Positions 1 through 5,118 of a DNA stretch of 5,118 nt are shown piece after piece (positions within the stretch are counted from its first letter, which is position 1; each line of letters starts with the position of its first letter). The notes beneath the pieces were generated by a model. That model was not told the DNA's origin. It did no database searches and worked only from the letters and a program-made list of their open reading frames with translations. The stretch is from Gammaproteobacteria bacterium TMED92. Lineage in GTDB: Bacteria > Pseudomonadota > Gammaproteobacteria > Pseudomonadales > Azotimanducaceae. Both the position numbers and the translations under genes were made by a program. The stretch spans positions 6,055-11,172 of the forward strand of contig NHET02000017.1 of assembly GCA_002170355.2 (NCBI GenBank), written 5' to 3'.

Positions 1-366
1 ATTGCGGGAGCGCTCAATTTTATCGGCGGGGACACGCTGTTTGGCCGCAATTGGGGCTGCGTCGAGGACCATCGATTCTTGCACTTTGAAGTGTGCTACT
101 ACCAAGCTATCGACTTCGCCATTGCACGCGGATTGAAGAAAGTTGAGGCCGGCGCTCAGGGTAGTCATAAGGTCGCCCGCGGTTATCTACCACAAGCCAC
201 CCACAGTGCACATTGGATTGCTGATCCCGGGTTCCGCGATGCGGTCGCACGCTTCGTTGCCGAAGAGCGAGATTACGTCAGTCAGGACATGGCCTACATC
301 GACGAGCACAGCCCCTTCAATGCCGACGTGGATGTTCAGGCGCTACGCGGCGACACTGCGTCCTGA
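1..366 (+). CDS. FemAB-like (DUF482/COG3146) predicted N-acyltransferase, C-terminal part; 5' end outside window
   Basis: The reading frame is open from base 1 and ends at TGA 364-366, leaving 121 C-terminal residues of a protein whose start lies upstream. Seen: an LHFE motif (codons 27-30) followed by CYYQAIDFAIARGL, then a GAQGSHK segment (codons 51-57) and RGYLP (60-64), then SAHWI. This run of motifs is the hallmark of the C-terminal half of the FemAB_like family (former DUF482, COG3146), which has the GNAT acyltransferase fold. Members are cytosolic and usually near 370-400 residues, so about two thirds is missing here. Known: the family is named by analogy to FemAB peptide-bridge enzymes, and its substrate is not established. 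The TTG at 79 lies inside the conserved motif and is not a real start. The gene ends 78 bases before asnS with no evident terminator. Family assignment is firm; the reaction is not. Confidence 0.85.
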   Translation: MAGALNFIGGDTLFGRNWGCVEDHRFLHFEVCYYQAIDFAIARGLKKVEAGAQGSHKVARGYLPQATHSAHWIADPGFRDAVARFVAEERDYVSQDMAYIDEHSPFNADVDVQALRGDTAS

Positions 367-444
367 AGGCTAAAAACCGTTGTCGCAAAAAAGCAAAAGC
401 TACCCTAATCATCTACACTGGCCGTTTTACCGCGCCTAATTGCC
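367..444 (+). promoter_or_regulatory. Spacer with possible sigma70-type promoter for asnS
   Basis: This A-rich 78-base gap is the only sizeable intergenic space in the window, so an asnS promoter is expected here. Two weak candidates can be read. TACACT at 414-419 has the key T, A and final T of a -10 box; it would place the transcript start near 426 and give a leader of about 19 bases, but it has no good -35 at 17 bases. Alternatively TTGTCG (380-385) pairs with CCTAAT (404-409) at 18 bases spacing. No convincing hairpin plus T-run terminator for the upstream gene is visible, so read-through is possible. The bases before the asnS ATG contain no purine-rich Shine-Dalgarno sequence. Confidence 0.3.
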
Positions 445-1827
445 ATGACCGACTCTGTTGCCATTAAAACTATCTTGTCTCACCACGTCGCCGTGGGTGA
501 ACTCGTCACCATCGCCGGCTGGGTACGCTCTCGGCGCACCTCCAAGGGTGGCTTTGCATTTATTCATGTGCACGACGGTTCTTGCTTTGACACGATTCAA
601 GCAATTGCAGATGAGACGCTAGAAAATTACGCGGAAATCAATCAGCTCGGTGCCGGTTGCTCGGTGGTCATCATCGGTGAATTGGTGAAATCTAGCGGCC
701 GCGGTCAAGATCGAGAAATTCAGGCACGACAGGTTTCGGTTGTCGGATGGGTCGATGATCCTGAGACTTACCCCGTCAGCAAAAAGCAACATACCTATGA
801 GTTTTTGCGCGGCGTCGCACACCTACGGCCGCGCACTAACACCTTCGGCGCCATGGCACGAATTCGCCATACGGTCGCCAATGCGGTGCACAACTATTTC
901 AACCAACACGGGTTTTTCTGGGTCAACACCCCGATTATCACTGCCAGCGATTGCGAGGGTGCAGGCGAGCTGTTCCGGGTGTCTACTCTGGATCAAGTCA
1001 ATCGACCAGATCCTCGAAGCTACGCCGATGACTTTTTTGGCACCGAAACGTTCTTAACTGTATCAGGCCAATTAAATGTAGAAAGCTACGCCTGCTCATT
1101 ATCAAAGGTGTATACCTTTGGACCTACCTTTCGTGCTGAGAATTCCAACACAAGTCGGCACCTGGCAGAATTTTGGATGATCGAACCAGAGATTGCTTTC
1201 GCAAACTTGCAAGACAATGCGCAGCTGGCTGAGCACTTTTTGCAGTCCGTGGTAACCGAAGTAATGGAACGTTGCGCCGATGACCTCGGTTTTTTTGAAC
1301 AACGCGTCGACTCCGAGATTATTCAGCGCCTACAAAACGTCAGCACTAAGCCCTTTGCATCCATGACCTATACCGATGCGGTAACACTATTACAGTCCAG
1401 TGGAGCAAAATTTGAATTCCCGGTGACTTGGGGTACTGATCTACAGTCAGAACATGAGCGCTTTATTTGCGAAAAAGAAGTGCAAGGGCCAGTCGTTATT
1501 ACCGACTACCCTCGCGACATTAAGGCCTTTTACATGCGCCTCAATGATGACGAAAAAACTGTTGCGGCAATGGATGTGCTGGTGCCGGGCGTCGGCGAAA
1601 TCATTGGCGGCAGCCAGCGCGAGGAACGCTTGGACGTGCTCGATGCGCGTATGGACGCGCGCTTAACAGAAGAGCTGTGGTGGTACCGAGATTTGCGTCG
1701 CTATGGCACCGTTCCCCACGCGGGCTTTGGGCTGGGCTTTGAGCGTTTGGTCCTATACCTCACCGGCATGGAAAATATTCGCGACGCAATTCCATTCCCG
1801 CGCGTACCAAATAACGCAGCGTTTTAA
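445..1827 (+). CDS. asnS: Asparaginyl-tRNA synthetase (AsnRS, EC 6.1.1.22)
   Basis: This cytosolic class IIb synthetase joins asparagine to tRNA-Asn using ATP, and acts as a homodimer. At 460 residues it is near full length (E. coli AsnS is 466). Seen: an N-terminal OB-fold anticodon-binding domain (about residues 18-100) with GWVRSRR and DGSCFD; a hinge with LRPRTN; then the class II catalytic core. Motif 1 lies around [11 protein letters not shown]. Motif 2 is [11 protein letters not shown] at 229-239, continuing to EFWMIEPE. Motif 3 is GFGLGFER at 427-434 with the ATP-binding arginine R434. The [13 protein letters not shown] block before motif 3 is also intact. It separates AsnRS from AspRS through this overall match to E. 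coli AsnS. ATG 445 is the only plausible start: upstream in frame there is no ATG before the TAA at 406-408. No Shine-Dalgarno is visible. The exporter genes follow after 23 bases. Confidence 0.98.
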   Translation: MTDSVAIKTILSHHVAVGELVTIAGWVRSRRTSKGGFAFIHVHDGSCFDTIQAIADETLENYAEINQLGAGCSVVIIGELVKSSGRGQDREIQARQVSVVGWVDDPETYPVSKKQHTYEFLRGVAHLRPRTNTFGAMARIRHTVANAVHNYFNQHGFFWVNTPIITASDCEGAGELFRVSTLDQVNRPDPRSYADDFFGTETFLTVSGQLNVESYACSLSKVYTFGPTFRAENSNTSRHLAEFWMIEPEIAFANLQDNAQLAEHFLQSVVTEVMERCADDLGFFEQRVDSEIIQRLQNVSTKPFASMTYTDAVTLLQSSGAKFEFPVTWGTDLQSEHERFICEKEVQGPVVITDYPRDIKAFYMRLNDDEKTVAAMDVLVPGVGEIIGGSQREERLDVLDARMDARLTEELWWYRDLRRYGTVPHAGFGLGFERLVLYLTGMENIRDAIPFPRVPNNAAF

Positions 1828-1841
1828 GCTGCGCCGCAGTT
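1827..1841 (+). other. Small hairpin in the asnS-exporter gap (not a terminator)
   Basis: CTGC (1829-1832) and GCAG (1836-1839) can pair around a GCC loop, and a G-T and an A-T pair can extend the stem to six pairs. No T-run follows, so it does not look like an intrinsic terminator, which fits read-through from asnS into the exporter genes. It occupies most of the short gap where a ribosome binding site for the next gene would be. It may be chance, or it may modestly affect translation or mRNA processing. Confidence 0.2.
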
Positions 1842-1850
1842 ATTCCATCG

Positions 1851-3656
1851 ATGGCCGAAGCAACCCTTGAAACCCCCAAAGCCAGCGCGAGCACCTTCGC
1901 TGCGTTGTGGCGTATCCGGATATTTATCAGTCCGTATCGAAGCAGGCTTTTCGCTGGGATCCTAGCATTCGGTGTGGCGCGGATTTTTGAAGCTATGGTA
2001 CCGGTGCTCACCGCGGTCGCGATCAATCGCATGGTCGCCGGTGATTTCCAAGTAGGTTGGCCGGTTATTGGTATCTTTTTATCCGTTATAGCGCGCTATG
2101 CGGTGGTCTCATTGGCACGCTTTAACGTACGCAAAGTAGGATTAACGGTGGCCTTCGATTTGCGCCAACGTTTGTATCAATCCTTGCAGCTTCAGGGTTC
2201 CGAATTCTTCGCCCAGTTCAGCATTGGCGACATGATGACTCGCGCCGTGGCAGACATTGCGCTAATCCAACGATTAATATCTATGGGTACGATTCTGTTG
2301 ATTATTCTGGTTTACGCAACAGTCGTAGGCTTTGGCTTCATGCTCTACTACTCACCGTCGCTGACCTTGTTACTGCTACCACCAATGCCATTCGTTTTTC
2401 TCTACGCCCAGTATTCGTCGCGCCGCATGGGCGTCGCTTCCGCCCAGGTGCAACAGCGGCTTTCCGATCTTGGCGCCCACACCCAAGAGAACTTGTCTGG
2501 CATACGCACCATTCAAGCCATGGTGCAGGAGCAAAACGAAGTAAAACGTTTCGCCCAAACCAATCAGGCGTACGCTGACTCGTTTTATGAACAAGGCCAA
2601 ATCAACTCGGCCATGATGGCGTGGATGCCAACGTTGGCCGCAGTCTGCTCGCTAACCATTCTTGGTTATGGCGGTAATCTGGTCCTCAACGGCGAATTAC
2701 CCGTCGGCGACTTCGTGGCCTTCTTTATGTTCGTGAACATGGTTGTGCAACCCTTTCGGGTAGCAGGGTTCATTGTCAACCTGTATCAAAGGGCTGGAGT
2801 CGCTAGCACAAGGCTGTTCGAAGTTTTTGATCGAGAGCCAGAAATCACCGACCGGCCTAGCGATCAAGCTCCCGCGCATATCGCCGGCGCTATTCGCATT
2901 AATGATCTGAGTTACCAGTATCCTGGCAGCGATCAGCTTGCCCTGGATCGTGTCAGCTTGACCCTCGATCCTGGTGAAACGGTGGCCATTATGGGTCGCG
3001 TCGGCGCCGGCAAAACCACCCTTTTGAAGCAGCTTGTACGCCTCATAGATCCGGCACCAGCGCGTATTTTCATTGATGACGTGGAAGTCGCCCATTATCC
3101 GTTGTCGCAACTGCGCTCCCAAGTTGCTCTGGTACCGCAAGATCCCTTTCTGTTCGCCGAACCGCTAAAAGACAACTTAACCTACGACGATCCAGCACGA
3201 GCGCTCGACGCCATTTGGCAAGCGGCTACTTCCGCAGACTTAGCCAACACCATTGAAGACTTCCCTGATCAGTTAGACACATTGATCGGCGAGCGCGGGG
3301 TCACCTTGTCTGGCGGCCAGAAACAACGCGCTACTCTTGCCCGCGGACTCATTCGCAATGCGCCCATACTCATCCTCGACGACTGTTTTTCTGCCGTAGA
3401 CACGGAAACTGAAGAACACATTTTGTCCGAGCTAAAACGACTGCGGCACCGCCAAAGCACTTTGTTGGTATCGCACCGGGTAAGCACCGCGCGTCATGCC
3501 GACCAAATAATCGTTCTTGAGCAAGGACAAATCATTGAACGCGGCAGCCATGCCGAATTGTTAGCCCGGGGTGGTTATTACGCAGAGCTGGAGCGTGTGC
3601 AACGTGAGGGCGCGGAACAGGAAGACCTGCAAAACTTGAGGCGACGTTCAACGTGA
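1851..3656 (+). CDS. ABC exporter half-transporter, MdlA/SmdA-like, with degenerate catalytic site
   Basis: A 601-residue inner-membrane half-transporter: type 1 exporter membrane domain followed by an ATPase domain. Six hydrophobic segments are seen at about 33-58, 68-90, 145-167, 170-188, 255-278 and 285-305. The ATPase domain has the A-loop tyrosine Y357, Walker A GRVGAGKTT (382-390, K388), Q-loop Q430, signature LSGGQ (486-490), Walker B ILILD ending at D510, and switch histidine H542. The residue after Walker B is D511 where active exporters have glutamate. E. coli MdlA (590 residues) has the same LDD, as do the degenerate halves of asymmetric heterodimers such as TM287. This and the overlapping second ABC gene argue that it works as one half of a heterodimer. 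MdlAB-type pumps are linked to multidrug or lipid-like substrates; the substrate here is unknown. ATG 1851 fits family length but has no clear Shine-Dalgarno. It lies 23 bases after asnS, so co-transcription is likely. Confidence 0.92.
   Translation: MAEATLETPKASASTFAALWRIRIFISPYRSRLFAGILAFGVARIFEAMVPVLTAVAINRMVAGDFQVGWPVIGIFLSVIARYAVVSLARFNVRKVGLTVAFDLRQRLYQSLQLQGSEFFAQFSIGDMMTRAVADIALIQRLISMGTILLIILVYATVVGFGFMLYYSPSLTLLLLPPMPFVFLYAQYSSRRMGVASAQVQQRLSDLGAHTQENLSGIRTIQAMVQEQNEVKRFAQTNQAYADSFYEQGQINSAMMAWMPTLAAVCSLTILGYGGNLVLNGELPVGDFVAFFMFVNMVVQPFRVAGFIVNLYQRAGVASTRLFEVFDREPEITDRPSDQAPAHIAGAIRINDLSYQYPGSDQLALDRVSLTLDPGETVAIMGRVGAGKTTLLKQLVRLIDPAPARIFIDDVEVAHYPLSQLRSQVALVPQDPFLFAEPLKDNLTYDDPARALDAIWQAATSADLANTIEDFPDQLDTLIGERGVTLSGGQKQRATLARGLIRNAPILILDDCFSAVDTETEEHILSELKRLRHRQSTLLVSHRVSTARHADQIIVLEQGQIIERGSHAELLARGGYYAELERVQREGAEQEDLQNLRRRST
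3638..3641 (+). promoter_or_regulatory. Shine-Dalgarno-like GAGG for the second exporter gene
   Basis: GAGG ends 11 bases before the GTG at 3653, a slightly long but usable spacing. It lies inside the last codons of the preceding gene and supports GTG 3653 as the start, together with the GTGA stop-start overlap. It is the clearest ribosome binding site in the window. Confidence 0.5.
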
Positions 3657-5118
3657 CCGATACCTTGAAACCACCACCGGGAGTGAAACGGGATTACGCC
3701 ATTTTCGAGGCCGACATCAGCGGTGCGGTACTGAACATGCAGCTGCTGCGGCGCTTATTGCGGTGGCTCGCGCCCTACAAGATGCAGTTGTTGGTGAGCA
3801 CACTACTGGTCCTGCTTGCATCAGCACTACAGGTTCTGCTGCCCATAATCATCTCACTGGTGGTTATTGACCATATTCTGCGCGACGAGGCCAGCGCCGA
3901 AACGCCCGATTTCGGCATGATCGATTTTAACAGCAGTATCGCCGCTGCATTAGATATGTCGCCGCTGCTTGCGGCATGCCTGTTGTATGGGATACTGCAG
4001 ATACTCGGCGCGATTTTTGGCCATGCTCACCGAATGACCCTGATCCAGGCTGTCATCAACGGTCTGCGAGATCTTCGCCTCGACTTATTCAGCCACTTAG
4101 AGACTCGACCATCTTCGTTCTTTGATCGCGTCGCCGTGGGTCGAATCATGACCCGCGTGACTAACGATGTTGAGGCGCTGTACGAACTACTGCGAGGATT
4201 GGGAACGCTAATCGGCGAGTTTGTACCTTTCTTTGTTGCCTTAGCGGTCATGTTGGCCATCGATGTACAGCTGACCTTACTGCTGCTGCTGGCGCTGCCG
4301 GTACTGGCAATGGTGACCTACTACTTCCGCCGCACCACTCGACGATTGTTTCGCCAAGTACGGCAAACCTTGTCGGCTCTGAATCAGAACTTGCAAGAGA
4401 ACTTAGCTGGGTTGCAGGTGGTGCAAATCTCCGACCGACAAGACTACAACCTAAATCGATATACCAACATCAACCACGATAATCGTGATCACGAAATGCG
4501 TCTGGCGAAGATTGAGACCATGTACGGCGCATTCAACGAGACCGTTGCGCAAATCTGCATTGGGTTAATTCTCTACTACGGCGCTACTCAGGTCATGGAA
4601 GTCAGCATGACTGTTGGCGAAGTGGTGTTATTTACGCAATTCGTGAGCATGTTGTTCCACCCTATTGTCGTGCTTGGCGAACAAACAAATATCTTGTTTC
4701 GCGCAATGGCCAGTGGCGAGAGGATCTTCCAGGCATTGGATTGGGACGAGGCCACCCATGAACCCGAACAGCCAGTGCAACTGCCACAGCGACTCTCCGG
4801 CCGGGTCGAATTTCGCAATCTGAATTTCGCCTACGAAGCTGAAATGCCGATCCTCAAAAACGTGTCTTTTGAAATCGCGCCAGGCGAAAAACTCGCCATC
4901 GTCGGCCCAACCGGGTCTGGCAAGAGCACAATCATAAGGCTGCTTGGACGTTTTTATGATTTTGCCGACGCACAAATTTTTCTCGATGGCTTTGATTTGA
5001 ACCACATTCACAGTCATGACCTTCGCAAGCGCGTGGGTGTGGTGCTGCAAGACTTCCATATATTCTCTGGTTCGATCCTCGACAACATCGCTTTGGGTAA
5101 TCCAGACATTAGCCGCGA
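3653..5118 (+). CDS. ABC exporter half-transporter, MdlB/SmdB-like, C-terminal part outside window
   Basis: Partner half-transporter, open for 488 codons to the window end; about 100-130 residues should be missing. It begins at GTG 3653, which overlaps the previous gene's TGA (GTGA, 3653-3656), so translation is probably coupled. Seen: a cytosolic N-terminal stretch of about 43 residues, then six hydrophobic segments at about 46-72, 104-124, 184-203, 206-225, 297-315 and 322-345. The RVTNDVEAL motif of the first intracellular loop is intact. The ATPase domain follows with A-loop tyrosine Y394, a consensus Walker A GPTGSGKST (418-426, K424) and Q-loop Q466 in VVLQDFHIFSGSI. Signature, Walker B and switch histidine are not visible. 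Known: in MdlAB-type exporters the second subunit carries the functional glutamate, expected but not visible here. The loop between segments 1 and 2 is about 31 residues, longer than in E. coli MdlB. The substrate is unknown. Confidence 0.93.
   Translation, partial: MTDTLKPPPGVKRDYAIFEADISGAVLNMQLLRRLLRWLAPYKMQLLVSTLLVLLASALQVLLPIIISLVVIDHILRDEASAETPDFGMIDFNSSIAAALDMSPLLAACLLYGILQILGAIFGHAHRMTLIQAVINGLRDLRLDLFSHLETRPSSFFDRVAVGRIMTRVTNDVEALYELLRGLGTLIGEFVPFFVALAVMLAIDVQLTLLLLLALPVLAMVTYYFRRTTRRLFRQVRQTLSALNQNLQENLAGLQVVQISDRQDYNLNRYTNINHDNRDHEMRLAKIETMYGAFNETVAQICIGLILYYGATQVMEVSMTVGEVVLFTQFVSMLFHPIVVLGEQTNILFRAMASGERIFQALDWDEATHEPEQPVQLPQRLSGRVEFRNLNFAYEAEMPILKNVSFEIAPGEKLAIVGPTGSGKSTIIRLLGRFYDFADAQIFLDGFDLNHIHSHDLRKRVGVVLQDFHIFSGSILDNIALGNPDISR

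Noticed and set aside
367..400. Possible terminator after the FemAB-like gene
   Set aside because: There are A-rich runs (AAAAA, AAAAAA), but no GC-rich inverted repeat followed by a T-run on either strand.
740..1057. 105-codon plus-strand frame inside asnS
   Set aside because: It overlaps the highly conserved asnS frame, and its low-complexity translation shows no recognisable domain.
2697..3140. 147-codon minus-strand open frame
   Set aside because: It lies entirely inside the first exporter gene, antisense to the last membrane segment and the Walker A region. Its translation resembles no family I know, and it has no start context of its own.
4280..4291. Four CTG repeats in the second exporter gene
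   Set aside because: They encode leucines of membrane segment 4. The run is too short to suggest a phase-variable tract.
4628..5059. 143-codon minus-strand open frame
   Set aside because: It is antisense to the second exporter gene, whose frame is intact with clear ABC motifs throughout. It is a shadow frame.
1..5118. Mobile element, CRISPR array, tRNA or novel defence system
   Set aside because: No inverted terminal repeats, direct repeat arrays, tRNA-like folds, transposase or defence domains were seen. All four genes belong to known housekeeping or transport families.

Overview
The window holds four protein-coding genes, all on the + strand and closely packed. Two are complete and two are cut by the window edges. 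Composition looks moderate in GC. The asparaginyl-tRNA synthetase resembles the Escherichia coli enzyme almost from end to end, and the tandem ABC exporter genes resemble the MdlA/MdlB (SmdA/SmdB) arrangement. Both point to a gammaproteobacterium; genus or species cannot be read from this sequence.

Layout: positions 1-366 are the 3' end of a FemAB-like (former DUF482, COG3146) predicted N-acyltransferase. Positions 367-444 are a 78-base spacer that probably carries the promoter of the next gene. Positions 445-1827 are asnS, complete at 460 codons. After 23 bases comes a complete ABC exporter half-transporter (1851-3656, 601 codons). A second half-transporter starts at a GTG whose bases overlap the TGA stop of the first (shared GTGA, 3653-3656). 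It stays open to the window end, so its signature motif, Walker B and switch histidine lie outside. There is no gene-free stretch longer than 300 bases.

The two ABC genes almost certainly encode partners of one heterodimeric exporter. They overlap, each has one membrane domain followed by one nucleotide-binding domain, and the first has aspartate where the catalytic glutamate is expected after Walker B, as in asymmetric exporters. The second has a fully standard Walker A in the part that is visible. The short asnS-to-exporter gap suggests shared transcription, though no functional link between asparaginylation and export is known to me.

I found no tRNA, rRNA, insertion sequence, CRISPR array or convincing terminator, and no sign of a new biological system. 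The region reads as ordinary core chromosome with a few details worth checking.
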